A stretch of DNA of 14,638 nt from Desulfobulbaceae bacterium UBA2775 (GCA_002352445.1 DEIL01000302.1:5626-20263); one strand, 5' to 3'. Positions 6,674-14,497 are shown, counted from the stretch's first letter. Numbers and translations: made by a program. The notes: generated from the letters alone by a model not told the origin.

Positions 6674-6776
6674 GGCAGTGTTTCAACATTATCACCCTTA
6701 CCTCTCCCTCAAGTGCAGCAAATCGCGGGATCGGCAGTAATCAGCTCTATAAAGAGCGAAAGCTGTATCTGTGCCA

Positions 6777-7550
6777 TCACAGGATATTATTCTTCCTGAT
6801 TGCAGCTTCTATATGTCTTATTATGATTTTATCAAAGCCAGGCAGCATACCAAGACCATGATCCATCGTTTCAATGTTTATCTCTCTTTTTATAAACCGG
6901 GTCCGCCACGAGGATTCATCATCTCCGGCAATATCCCTTCTGTAGTGCATTCCTGCAACAAGAAAGAAGGGGATGATATGCACCTTCTTATAGCCGGCTG
7001 CACTGATCTCATCCACCAGAGATTTTGACTCCGGGTATTTTTCAACAACCCCGACAAAGATGTGCTGGCCAAATCGACGCCTGAGAAATGCTTCCAGGCA
7101 GTAATAAGCAGTCCAGGTTGGGTGGTAAGTGCCATGACCCAGAACCAGAGTTGCTTTTTCGGGGGATGTGGACATGAATGGCTGCAATACCCGGCAGATT
7201 TCCGTATAATCCTCTGGTGAACTGATAAGGGGGGAGCCGGGGATACAGCTCAATTCCGCTCTTTCCATGACCGTCTTGAGAGAGCTGAACTCTGTTCCTG
7301 GAAAGAGGTGGAGTGACTGCACCACTGCACTTGTGTAACCCCGCTCTGCCAAACGACAGAAGAGCTCTTCGGGGAGTTGAGCCTTTTCCTGGCCCTCCCA
7401 CTGGAGCCGCTCTGTTATAATACGTGAGGAAAATGACCAGAAAATTTTATGGTCAGGGAAATGTTCTTTGACTTTTTCGCCAATATGCCGGTATGTTGTG
7501 ATAGCATTGGAAGTGGTGCCGAAAGCGACCATGACAATTGGAGTTTTCAT
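6777..7550 (-). CDS. cbiK: Sirohydrochlorin cobaltochelatase CbiK
   Basis: This 257-aa class II chelatase inserts Co2+ (or Fe2+, for siroheme) into sirohydrochlorin at the entry to the anaerobic cobalamin pathway. The N-terminus IVMVAFGTTSNA is the CbiK start motif. His139 in LVLGHGTYHP and His202 in VAGMHYRRDIAGDDE correspond to the two metal-binding histidines of CbiK. The QSLHLFPGTEF segment (residues 78-88) is also conserved. Length is typical. There is no signal peptide, so this is a cytoplasmic form rather than the periplasmic CbiK seen in some Desulfovibrio. The start has only AGG 5 nt upstream. It stands alone, convergent to the lipoprotein gene and divergent from the barrel gene. No riboswitch is visible in its 5' region. 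Confidence 0.95.
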   Translation of the reverse strand: MKTPIVMVAFGTTSNAITTYRHIGEKVKEHFPDHKIFWSFSSRIITERLQWEGQEKAQLPEELFCRLAERGYTSAVVQSLHLFPGTEFSSLKTVMERAELSCIPGSPLISSPEDYTEICRVLQPFMSTSPEKATLVLGHGTYHPTWTAYYCLEAFLRRRFGQHIFVGVVEKYPESKSLVDEISAAGYKKVHIIPFFLVAGMHYRRDIAGDDESSWRTRFIKREINIETMDHGLGMLPGFDKIIIRHIEAAIRKNNIL

Positions 7551-7886
7551 TTCAGCCTGAGGTTGGTATGATTGAGGTTGTCAGGTTTTCATCCGGAAAC
7601 AATTTTTATTCAGTCTACCCTTGTTAGTTCGGTTTTACTATAGTCACTTTACTGTCCATTTTGGGAATGCACCGGACAATTTGAGGATAAAACAAAAAAT
7701 TGAGCCAGAAAAAAGGTGGTATAAATTTTTATACTATGTTGACAAATATGACAGAGTAGGATAGTAATTCTGAATTACATTAAATACTGTTTTTCTTAAT
7801 TACGGGAAGTTCTTTGCATCTCAGTAAGAAATGCAGGTTTTGTTCAAAGTTTGAGAAGAGAAAAATTTAATAGGGGAGGTGAGACT
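7551..7886. other. 336-bp divergent intergenic region between cbiK and the barrel gene
   Basis: The region is AT-rich and holds no ORF I can support. It contains a palindrome, GTATAAA-TT-TTTATAC (7719-7734), five bases ahead of a TTGACA. It also holds the strong ribosome site GGGGAGGTGA just before the ATG at 7887. No B12 riboswitch motif (GCCACTG box) is present on the cbiK side. Confidence 0.6.
7739..7767 (+). promoter_or_regulatory. Candidate promoter for the outer-membrane barrel gene
   Basis: A perfect TTGACA (7739-7744), a 17-nt spacer and TAGTAA (7762-7767, 3/6) are followed by a leader of about 110 nt. The palindrome at 7719-7734 sits immediately upstream, where an activator or repressor could bind. 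Confidence 0.45.
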
Positions 7887-9422
7887 ATGGTGAAAAAGAT
7901 TTCCGTAATGGCACTTGCAGGTATGTTGGCTCTACCGGCTTTGTCACTGGCGGGAGGCAGTCCGAATGTAGCGGACATGGAACAGAAGATTGAGGCATTG
8001 AGCAGGCAACTCGACGAATTGCGGGCGGCCATGGCAGCCCAGTCGGAGATGAATAAAGCACTTGCTGAAAATGTTGAAGCCCTGGACAAAAATGTTGGAA
8101 TTCTTGACGAGGATTTCGAAGATCTGGATGAACGGTCAGAGGATTGGGATCTGGCGGCACGGTTTAAATTCTATGGAGATTACCGCGCCAGGCTCGATTA
8201 TTACAGCGCTGATACGGTCTTTGGTCGAACCCTTGATAATGAATCTGTCTTAACCAACCGCTTTCGTCTTAACATGAGGGTGAAGGCTACGGAAAATGTT
8301 GAATTCAAGGGACGGCTGGCAATGTATAAGACCTGGGGCAACCAGTCTGCATTTACAGATGAAAGCGGTGCCATGTGGCCGGTTTTTGATGGTAATGTTA
8401 CCCGCACCCCGATTGGCTCCAGCGCACTCTATGTGGATCGTGCTTTTGTCAACTGGAATAATATTGGCGGCGCCCCCATCTGGTTCTCAATTGGCCGCAG
8501 GCCGACAACTGACGGTCCTCCGGGGCAGATGAGACTGGGGTCGGATGAGAGGTTGGCAACACCGATGGCCTTCATGGACTGGCCTTTTGACGGCTTGTCA
8601 CTCGGTTACGGTTGGAACTGGGGTGCGGAGAGTCTCGGCACAGGAAAGCTGAGATTCTGTTATGGCCGTGGATTTGAGGCCGGTCTTGTGGACGACAGCA
8701 CCAACAACATCAAAGATATGGACTTTGGTGGTTTCAGCTGGGATATCATGAAGAAAGGTGATCGTTTTGCCTATGTCCAGAGTTTTCTGGCAATGGACGT
8801 CTTCAATTATCCGAATTTCCAGGATCCTATCATTAACCAGGCTTTTGGTGATATGAGTGGCATGGGCGAGAGAAAGAATCTTGGTGATATTCTGCATACT
8901 TCGGGAGTGTATCAAGATAAAATTGCCGGTTTTAACTATTTTGTCTCCGGTGGCTGGTCAAGAACCATGCCCGACAATGACGGACTGTTCAACGATCCTT
9001 TCAGTGGTCATACCAATACCAATGATGAAGATGGCTATTCCTTTTACGCTGGTTTGAGATATGATCTCGAAGAGGCCGGCTGGAAATTTGGGGCTGAATT
9101 CAACTATGGCTCGCAATATTGGCTGGCAATGTCTCCGGGACACGATGAAATCTATCAGTCCAAGCTTGCAACACGTGGTCAGGTATATGAGATATATACA
9201 ATCTGGGATCTGCCCACTGGCGAGAAAGTATCTAAATATGCTAAAACCTTTATGCGTCTGGGCTACCAGCACTATGAGTATGACTATTTCGGTTCCGGTG
9301 ACTGGAATATGATGGCGTACGATTTAGGCGATCGAGGGGATCTTGGCAAATTACAGATGATGGGACAGGATCCGGTGGAAAAAGCTGACCAGATCTATCT
9401 TACCTTTGAGGCTTATTTCTAA
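7887..9422 (+). CDS. Putative outer-membrane beta-barrel/porin, DUF3373-like
   Basis: This 511-aa exported protein has a clear signal peptide (MVKKISVMALAGMLALPALSLA, cleavage after about residue 22). A coiled-coil segment spans about residues 28-80 (EQKIEALSRQLDELRAAM and following heptads). The remaining ~420 residues alternate aromatic and polar positions as in beta-strands and end in FEAYF, the terminal-Phe signal for outer-membrane assembly. The stretch RFKFYGDYRARLDYYSAD followed by SIGRRPTTDGPPGQMRLGSDERL fits proteins annotated DUF3373 in Desulfobacterota and Geobacter; the assignment is from memory. The coiled coil recalls trimeric porins that tie to peptidoglycan. The start at 7887 has GGAGGTGA in place; an upstream in-frame start at 7851 lacks this. 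It is a single-gene unit with its own promoter and terminator. The solute is unknown. Confidence 0.82.
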   Translation: MVKKISVMALAGMLALPALSLAGGSPNVADMEQKIEALSRQLDELRAAMAAQSEMNKALAENVEALDKNVGILDEDFEDLDERSEDWDLAARFKFYGDYRARLDYYSADTVFGRTLDNESVLTNRFRLNMRVKATENVEFKGRLAMYKTWGNQSAFTDESGAMWPVFDGNVTRTPIGSSALYVDRAFVNWNNIGGAPIWFSIGRRPTTDGPPGQMRLGSDERLATPMAFMDWPFDGLSLGYGWNWGAESLGTGKLRFCYGRGFEAGLVDDSTNNIKDMDFGGFSWDIMKKGDRFAYVQSFLAMDVFNYPNFQDPIINQAFGDMSGMGERKNLGDILHTSGVYQDKIAGFNYFVSGGWSRTMPDNDGLFNDPFSGHTNTNDEDGYSFYAGLRYDLEEAGWKFGAEFNYGSQYWLAMSPGHDEIYQSKLATRGQVYEIYTIWDLPTGEKVSKYAKTFMRLGYQHYEYDYFGSGDWNMMAYDLGDRGDLGKLQMMGQDPVEKADQIYLTFEAYF

Positions 9423-9459
9423 GAAATTCGATTAAGCCTGATTTTTTGTGAAATCTTTA

Positions 9460-9497
9460 TGGGAATGTCTGCCACTGGTGGATATTCCCATTTTTTA
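9460..9497 (+). terminator. Rho-independent terminator after the barrel gene
   Basis: ATGGGAAT (9460-9467) pairs with ATTCCCAT (9485-9492). The loop contains a smaller CCAC/GTGG stem, and a T6 run follows at 9492-9497. It starts 38 bp after the stop codon. Confidence 0.8.
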
Positions 9498-9568
9498 TTT
9501 CTGCACTTTTCTCACTCTTTTCCATTCCGGAATTTATATTGAGTTATGAAGTTTCCGAATAGACTACT

Positions 9569-10345
9569 ATGAACGAGCATTGTAATAATCAAAGGACAGT
9601 AAGACAGTGTGGCCCGTCCCATGGAATTGGCTGCAGGTATGGATTCTTTAATAGACATGGCGGCTCCGGTACGGTTCCTTTCAACTCTATGAATGTAAGC
9701 TATGGGGTTGGAGAGGAGAAGAAAACAGTATCTGCAAACAGGCAGCGGATACGGGAAATTATACGCTTCCCTATTCTTCTATCGGCAAAACAAGTTCATG
9801 GCGGTGAAATTTATTCTCTGATGGGACCCATCAAAGGGAACAGGGAAATAGAGGGTGTAGATGCCTTGATAACCGATCAGCAGGGAGTCGGACTTATGAT
9901 TCAACAGGCCGATTGTCAGGCTGTACTTCTTTTTGACCCGGTGAAAAAAATCATCGCCGCTGTTCATTGTGGCTGGAGGGGGAGTGTGAAAAATATTCTG
10001 GCAAAGGTAATTCACCGGTTGGAATCCCAATTTGGTGTTTCTCCTGAAGATCTGCTGGTTGCCATAAGTCCGTCTCTGGGGCCATGCTGCGCAGAATTTG
10101 TCAACCACAGAAAGGAATTTCCTGTTGAGTTCAAAGCATTTATGGAACAACAGGACTATTTTGATTTCTGGCGAATCTCAAAATATCAACTGGCCGGTGC
10201 AGGAGTGAGAGAGTCAAAAATCACCGTGGCCAGTACTTGTACATGCTGTTCAAAGGATTACTTTTCATACAGAAGATCCAGCCGGTCTTCGGGCGGGATT
10301 ACGGGGAGGAACTGTTCCATAATTGGAATGGACAGTGTAGTGTAA
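9569..10345 (+). CDS. pgeF: Peptidoglycan editing factor PgeF / YfiH laccase-domain protein
   Basis: This 258-aa DUF152 (Cu-oxidase_4) protein has zinc ligands His77 (KQVHGGE), Cys116 (QQADCQAVLLF) and His133 (AAVHCGWRGS) in the canonical order and spacing. SPSLGPCCAEF (168-177) is the conserved GPCC loop. Family members act on purine nucleosides (phosphorylase/deaminase activity). In E. coli the gene corrects mis-incorporated serine in peptidoglycan precursors. The N-terminal 20 residues are poorly conserved, so a later start is possible. The ATG at 9569 overlaps the TGA of an 8-codon upstream ORF and has no clear ribosome site. It is followed after 30 bp by the response regulator gene, suggesting shared transcription. 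Confidence 0.92.
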   Translation: MNEHCNNQRTVRQCGPSHGIGCRYGFFNRHGGSGTVPFNSMNVSYGVGEEKKTVSANRQRIREIIRFPILLSAKQVHGGEIYSLMGPIKGNREIEGVDALITDQQGVGLMIQQADCQAVLLFDPVKKIIAAVHCGWRGSVKNILAKVIHRLESQFGVSPEDLLVAISPSLGPCCAEFVNHRKEFPVEFKAFMEQQDYFDFWRISKYQLAGAGVRESKITVASTCTCCSKDYFSYRRSSRSSGGITGRNCSIIGMDSVV

Positions 10346-10375
10346 TTATGTAAGCCTCTTGTTTTGTGAAAGCGT

Positions 10376-11050
10376 ATGCGAATATTACTGATAGAAGATG
10401 ATGGTAAGATCAGCTCTTTTATTGAAAAGGGGCTGCGGGAAGCCGGGTTCAGCGTTGATGTATGCGGTGATGGCCGGTCCGGGCTGGATCAGGCCCTGAT
10501 CATTCCATACGATGCGGCGGTGGTAGATCTTATGCTACCCCGATTGGACGGCCTGAGTGTCATAGAATTGATGCGGGCGGAAGATGTGAATACACCCGTT
10601 TTGATTCTCAGTGCCAAACAGTCTGTCGATGACAGAATACAGGGGTTGCAGCGGGGCGGCGATGACTACATGGTTAAGCCGTTTTCCTTCAGTGAACTGC
10701 TGGCAAGAATTAAGGCACTTATCAGAAGGGATCAAAAATCTGCTCAACCAACCTCCCTTCATGCCGGTGAGCTTGAAATGGATCTGTTGAAACATGAGGT
10801 GTACAGGCAGGGAGAAAAAATCGAACTGCCGGCGAAAGAGTATGGTCTGCTGGAATATATGATGCGCAATGTCGGTATAGTCCTGTCCAAAACGGCCATT
10901 CTTGAAAAGGTATACGATTATTCCTTTGATCCTCAAACCAATGTAGTTGACGTTCTGGTATGTAGATTGAGGAATAAAGTAGATAAGGATTTTTCTGAAA
11001 AGCTGATCCATACCGTCCGGGGCGTGGGCTATGTTCTCAAGTCTGAGTAG
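10376..11050 (+). CDS. OmpR-family response regulator
   Basis: This 224-aa two-domain regulator has a receiver domain (residues 1-118) with acidic pair Asp8/Asp9, phosphoacceptor Asp51 (VVDLMLPRLDG), Ser79 and Lys101 (MVKPFSF). A winged-helix DNA-binding domain (about 128-222) follows, with LPAKEYGLLEYMM, VVDVLVCRLRNKVD and the terminal HTVRGVGYVL. All catalytic positions are present, so it should be switchable by phosphorylation. The receiver and output domains resemble the CusR/QseB/PmrA class, but no regulon can be assigned. The kinase gene begins inside its last 20 bp, so the two form a translationally coupled pair. The ribosome site ahead of the ATG is weak, consistent with coupling to pgeF. 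Confidence 0.95.
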   Translation: MRILLIEDDGKISSFIEKGLREAGFSVDVCGDGRSGLDQALIIPYDAAVVDLMLPRLDGLSVIELMRAEDVNTPVLILSAKQSVDDRIQGLQRGGDDYMVKPFSFSELLARIKALIRRDQKSAQPTSLHAGELEMDLLKHEVYRQGEKIELPAKEYGLLEYMMRNVGIVLSKTAILEKVYDYSFDPQTNVVDVLVCRLRNKVDKDFSEKLIHTVRGVGYVLKSE

Positions 11051-12422
11051 AGAGGATTTCTCCTGGTCGAGATCCAGAAAAGCGCTGCCGGTTTTTTTCC
11101 TGTTATGGTTTGGAGGAGCTCTTCTGGCAACTGTATATCTTCTTATTGCCCGAACCCAGCTGCATGATATTGAACGCGATGAAACGGAAAAACTGTTAAC
11201 CGATTATCTTACGATAAATCACTCTCCAAATATCTACCCCTCTCTTCGTAACACCCCGACAGAGGGCTCGTTGCATGGGCTCGCTTTTATCCGGATGATT
11301 CGGGGTGATGACCATATCATATTAGTCAATGAGCAGACTGAACATCCGACTTTCAGGGGACTTGTAGATCTGTCCCCTGAAAAAGAAGGGATTTGGCTGA
11401 TTGTAGGGTCTGTTGAAGAAGAAAGGGTGCTGTCCATAGTTACAAGAAAATATGGTAACAAAGTGCTGATCCAGGCAGCCAAGGATGGGAGTGAATGGTA
11501 TCATTTATACAGAAAGCTGGTGCGTCGAACAGTCTTGACGGTTGTTTGCAGTTCTCCGGTTTTATGGCTCTTTGCACTTTATTATGTACGATTCAGCCTA
11601 TCCTCCATCATCTCTACAAGAAAGAAGATCGACCAACTGATCCGGTTGCCAAAATCTGAGCTTCTCCCAGAGGATGGTAATGGGCCGGAGCTTGACAGTC
11701 TCTATAAACAGATAAATCGTCTTTTGCGCCAGAATCGGCATCTGGTGTCTGAAATGGAAGATTCCTTAGACAATGTGGCCCATGATCTCAGAACTCCCAT
11801 GACCCGACTACGTTCTATTGCTGAATACGGATTACAGGCTGAGGGTGATACTCAACGGCTTCGGGAAGCACTTTCAGACTGTCTTGAAGAGTCTGAGCGA
11901 GTCCTGTCAATGCTGAGAATAATGATGAGTGTGGCGGAAGCGGAGTCGGGAACCATGCAGCTTCAGTTGCAGGAATGTGAAGCAGGAGCAACGCTTGCTG
12001 AGATCGTCACTCTTTATGAGTATGTGGCAGAGGAGAAAGAAGTTGAGGTACGGCTGGAAACTGAAGGTGAAGTATGGGTCAGGATTGACCGCACAAGGAT
12101 CTCCCAGGTGTGGGCAAATTTACTGGATAATGCGATTAAATATGGTCGAGAAGGTGGCTGGGTGAAAATTTCCGCCCGGGTGGATGGCTCACATGGTGTG
12201 GTGGTTTTTGAAGATAATGGTAGTGGAATTTCAGAAAATGAACAGGGGCGTATATGGGAGAGATTGTATAGAGGGGACCGGAGTCGCTCCCAGAAAGGGC
12301 TGGGCCTGGGGCTGAATTATGTGCGGGCTGTTTTGGAGGCCCATAACGGTACAATTTCAGTCAGTTCTGTATTGCATGAGGGTAGTCGCTTTGAAGTACG
12401 GTTACCATTGATGGCGTCGTAA
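11031..12422 (+). CDS. Membrane sensor histidine kinase
   Basis: This 463-aa kinase is partner of the preceding regulator. Membrane helices at about residues 19-40 and 165-187 enclose a ~124-residue periplasmic sensor with no recognised domain. A short HAMP-like linker leads to the HisKA domain with phospho-acceptor His251 (NVAHDLRTPMTRLRS). The ATPase domain shows the N box NLLDNAIKYG (363-372), G1 EDNGSGI and G2 KGLGLGLNYV. The ATG at 11031 overlaps the regulator gene by 20 bp. The last residues are altered: the final LMAS and stop are encoded across the end of an inserted repeat element at 12410. Removing the element and one copy of its duplication gives LSQ then TGA. The change is outside the catalytic core and probably harmless. 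Confidence 0.95.
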   Translation: MFSSLSREDFSWSRSRKALPVFFLLWFGGALLATVYLLIARTQLHDIERDETEKLLTDYLTINHSPNIYPSLRNTPTEGSLHGLAFIRMIRGDDHIILVNEQTEHPTFRGLVDLSPEKEGIWLIVGSVEEERVLSIVTRKYGNKVLIQAAKDGSEWYHLYRKLVRRTVLTVVCSSPVLWLFALYYVRFSLSSIISTRKKIDQLIRLPKSELLPEDGNGPELDSLYKQINRLLRQNRHLVSEMEDSLDNVAHDLRTPMTRLRSIAEYGLQAEGDTQRLREALSDCLEESERVLSMLRIMMSVAEAESGTMQLQLQECEAGATLAEIVTLYEYVAEEKEVEVRLETEGEVWVRIDRTRISQVWANLLDNAIKYGREGGWVKISARVDGSHGVVVFEDNGSGISENEQGRIWERLYRGDRSRSQKGLGLGLNYVRAVLEAHNGTISVSSVLHEGSRFEVRLPLMAS

Positions 12423-12542
12423 AAAATCCCATGCATTGTCATTCCCGCGCAGGCGGGAATCCATAACATACTGAAACAACTGGATTCCCGCCTGCGCGGG
12501 AATGACGGCTTAGTGAAGAATTTGGGTTTTTACGATTCCATC
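12410..12542. mobile_element. MITE-like element with intact ends and target duplication (copy 3)
   Basis: This is a 133-bp non-coding element. The left end GATGGCGTCGTAAAAA (12410-12425) is mirrored by the right end TTTTTACGATTCCATC (12527-12542). It is flanked by direct repeats ACCATT at 12404-12409 and 12543-12548, a 6-bp target site duplication. The inside is two inverted 26-bp arms (12438-12463 and 12481-12506), each itself a small hairpin. It lies between convergent genes: its left end supplies the kinase stop codon TAA (12420-12422), and its right end lies 9 bp from the stop of the EEP hydrolase. No transposase is encoded, so it must be mobilised in trans. Confidence 0.85.
12438..12506. 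repeat. Inverted pair of dRS3-like palindromes inside copy 3
   Basis: The arms at 12438-12463 and 12481-12506 are perfect 26-bp reverse complements separated by 17 bp. Each arm contains ATTCCC, 8 bases, GGGAAT, the layout of Neisseria dRS3 units. It can fold as two small hairpins or one long one. Transcribed from either side it could block RNA polymerase or exonuclease between the convergent genes (inference). Confidence 0.85.
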
Positions 12543-12551
12543 ACCATTGAG

Positions 12552-13301
12552 TCAATGAGTGTCTGTCAATGCACAGGAGAAATCGCAAACCAGGGGAGAG
12601 TGGTCTGAGAGTCGTACGTCGGGAATATAAAAATTATCAATTTGCAGCCCGCTGCTGTGCAGGATGAAATCTATCTGTCTTTTCGGGCCGTGGCTTGGGT
12701 GGGATGGAGCATTGGAGACATTAGCGTTATTCAGGCCGGTTGCGGCAAGAAAAAGCTTGAGCTCCCGGCTTCCCCAGAACGTGTTGAAATCTCCAGCGAT
12801 AATAACTTCCTTATCGGTAGACTCAATGAGACTGTGAAGAAATTCCAGCTGGTTTTGTCTGTGTCTGTATTTAAGTGAAAGGTGGACAATAAAGATGGCA
12901 ATTTTCTGAAGGTCAGTCTGGATAATAAGCCGTTTAACGCCCTGTTCAAAATAATAGAACTGATATTTTTCTATCCCCTGTCGGGTAAGGAGAGCGTTGG
13001 ACTGTCGATTGAGTAAAGGGACCATCTGGGCCAGGGAGTCATCGGAGTATTTGTTTTCAACAACATAATTGTATCCCAGTTGTTCGGCTATGATCTTTGC
13101 CTGACAAAATTTGCCGGTGCGGTATGAACCGGAATCCACCTCGACAAGAGCAACTATATCAGGGTTGATTGAGGATATAAAGTTGATTATACGCTGCAGA
13201 TTTACTTCAGTTTTCTTGAAAAAACCTGAAAACGGCAATGGCAGGTGATAACCGTTTTTATGTCCTGTTGCGTAGCGTATGTTGTAAAGAAGTAATCGCA
13301 T
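12552..13301 (-). CDS. Endonuclease/exonuclease/phosphatase (EEP) family hydrolase
   Basis: This 249-aa protein has the full EEP active-site set: Asn7 (LLYNIRYA), Glu54 (ALVEVDSG), His140 (IFIVHLSLK), Asp171 and Asn173 (IAGDFNTF), Asp211 (QIDFIL), and Asp233-His234 (LSDHSPLV). It should be a Mg2+-dependent phosphodiesterase or phosphatase. The fold covers nucleases such as ExoIII, sphingomyelinases and inositol phosphatases, and the substrate cannot be told. No signal peptide or membrane segment is visible, so it is probably cytoplasmic. No good ribosome site precedes the ATG at 13301. It converges on the sensor kinase with a repeat element between them, and diverges from hemC across a 198-bp gap. 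Confidence 0.88.
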   Translation of the reverse strand: MRLLLYNIRYATGHKNGYHLPLPFSGFFKKTEVNLQRIINFISSINPDIVALVEVDSGSYRTGKFCQAKIIAEQLGYNYVVENKYSDDSLAQMVPLLNRQSNALLTRQGIEKYQFYYFEQGVKRLIIQTDLQKIAIFIVHLSLKYRHRQNQLEFLHSLIESTDKEVIIAGDFNTFWGSRELKLFLAATGLNNANVSNAPSHPSHGPKRQIDFILHSSGLQIDNFYIPDVRLSDHSPLVCDFSCALTDTH

Positions 13302-13459
13302 ATTTATATGGTTTCAGTCACTTCAGGGAAATATGGCGACCGTTTTATAATGCGAAAAATGAGATATCATAACGAAAATGTATATGGTAGGCTGATTATG
13401 GTAAAAATTCTTAAAAACACCGTACGATAAACAGCCTCCAGCAATAAGTAAATAAAAAT

Positions 13460-13475
13460 ATGTGACATAGCACAT
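13460..13475. promoter_or_regulatory. CRP/FNR-like dyad ahead of hemC
   Basis: ATGTG-ACATAG-CACAT is a 5-bp inverted repeat with 6-nt spacing, half of the TGTGA-N6-TCACA pattern bound by CRP/FNR-family regulators. It lies 24 bp upstream of the hemC ATG, where it would act as a roadblock or in a late promoter. A TATAAT further up at 13346-13351 lacks a good -35. Confidence 0.3.
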
Positions 13476-13499
13476 TATCATTTTGGGTCAGGAAGAGTC

Positions 13500-14438
13500 A
13501 TGATAACAATCGGATCACGGAAAAGTAAACTTGCAATGTGGCAGACGGAAACTGTAGCCAGGGCCCTTAATGGTGACGGTATGGAGACACAGATTAACAG
13601 TATGGAGACCAAGGGTGACAAAATTCTCCATACTTCCATCGCCAAAATTGGCAGTAAGGGTGTTTTTACCGAGGAACTTGAAGTGCAGCTGGCAGCTGGC
13701 ATCACAGATATTGCGGTACACAGTGCCAAGGATATGCAATCGCAGCTGCCGGAGGAATTCAATCTTATCGCTTTTACTGAACGTGAAAAGGTAAATGATG
13801 TTCTGGTGAGCGCAGATAAAACCATAGATCTCACTGACACCTCCCGCACCCTTCGGATAGGCACATCTTCTGTCAGGAGAAGGGCTCTGCTGCGACGCTA
13901 TTATCCACATGTTGAGACCGTTGAGATGAGGGGGAATCTGCAAACCCGAATTCGTAAAATGCGGGATGGAGACTGCGATGCGCTTATGCTTGCCTATGCC
14001 GGAGTCAAGCGTATGGAGTATGAGAAGATGATTGTTATGGAATTTGACGAAAAAAAAATCATTCCTCCGGTAGGCCAGGGATGTATCGCCATTGAAGCAT
14101 CCATATCTCTTGATGGTGACAAGACGGCCAGGATTCGTGATTGTCTCAATGATGAAGAGAGTGAGGCCTGTTTGCTCGCTGAGCGCGCCTTTTTGAAAAA
14201 ACTCGAAGGGGGCTGCTCTATTCCAGTATTCGGGCTGGCTGTGCTTGAAAATGATAAGATTATCCTTAATGCCGGACTGGCAAGTCTTGATGGTCAAAAG
14301 ATTCTTCGCAGTGAGGAGAGGGGACTGCGCAGGGATGCTGAACGTATAGGCTTCAGGCTGGGTGACTATATTCTGGAAAACGGCGGTAGGGAGATGTTAG
14401 CAGAGATCAGACAACAGCAGGCTGAGTCCTACGAGTAG
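13500..14438 (+). CDS. hemC: Porphobilinogen deaminase (hydroxymethylbilane synthase)
   Basis: This 312-aa enzyme joins four porphobilinogens into hydroxymethylbilane, the step before uroporphyrinogen III, shared by heme, siroheme and B12 synthesis. Motifs include ITIGSRKSKLAMWQ at the N-terminus, the IAVHSAKDM segment with catalytic Asp78, GTSSVRRRALL (121-131) and EMRGNLQTRIRK (142-153) with the substrate-binding arginines. Cys239 in LEGGCSIPVFG anchors the dipyrromethane cofactor. Length is normal. The ATG follows AGGAAGAG at good distance. It is probably transcribed from its own upstream region. A cobalamin riboswitch with its own promoter begins just after it, so B12 would regulate the next genes without shutting off hemC itself. 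Confidence 0.97.
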   Translation: MITIGSRKSKLAMWQTETVARALNGDGMETQINSMETKGDKILHTSIAKIGSKGVFTEELEVQLAAGITDIAVHSAKDMQSQLPEEFNLIAFTEREKVNDVLVSADKTIDLTDTSRTLRIGTSSVRRRALLRRYYPHVETVEMRGNLQTRIRKMRDGDCDALMLAYAGVKRMEYEKMIVMEFDEKKIIPPVGQGCIAIEASISLDGDKTARIRDCLNDEESEACLLAERAFLKKLEGGCSIPVFGLAVLENDKIILNAGLASLDGQKILRSEERGLRRDAERIGFRLGDYILENGGREMLAEIRQQQAESYE

Positions 14439-14459
14439 TTGGAGTTGATGACATTTGTA

Positions 14460-14488
14460 TTGACTAAAATAAGATAAGTAGATACAAC
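14460..14488 (+). promoter_or_regulatory. Candidate promoter for the cobalamin riboswitch transcript
   Basis: TTGACT (14460-14465, 5/6) and TACAAC (14483-14488, 4/6) lie 17 nt apart. A start about 7 nt later would place the riboswitch at the very 5' end of the RNA. Confidence 0.5.
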
Positions 14489-14497
14489 ATGATCGTC

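Noticed and set aside
6592..6861. 89-codon ORF beginning MLFLSLLGVSSAQQ as a secreted protein
   Set aside because: Only the first ~15 residues look like a signal peptide. It starts at TTG, the rest is low-information sequence that runs into the 3' end of cbiK on the other strand, so I keep it only as a possible remnant.
7551..7886. A cobalamin riboswitch in front of cbiK
   Set aside because: I looked for the GCCACTG box and the CCGGTG core on the minus strand here and found neither.
13515..14297. 260-codon minus-strand ORF opposite hemC
   Set aside because: HemC on the plus strand has all its catalytic motifs and a ribosome site; the antisense product shows nothing family-like.
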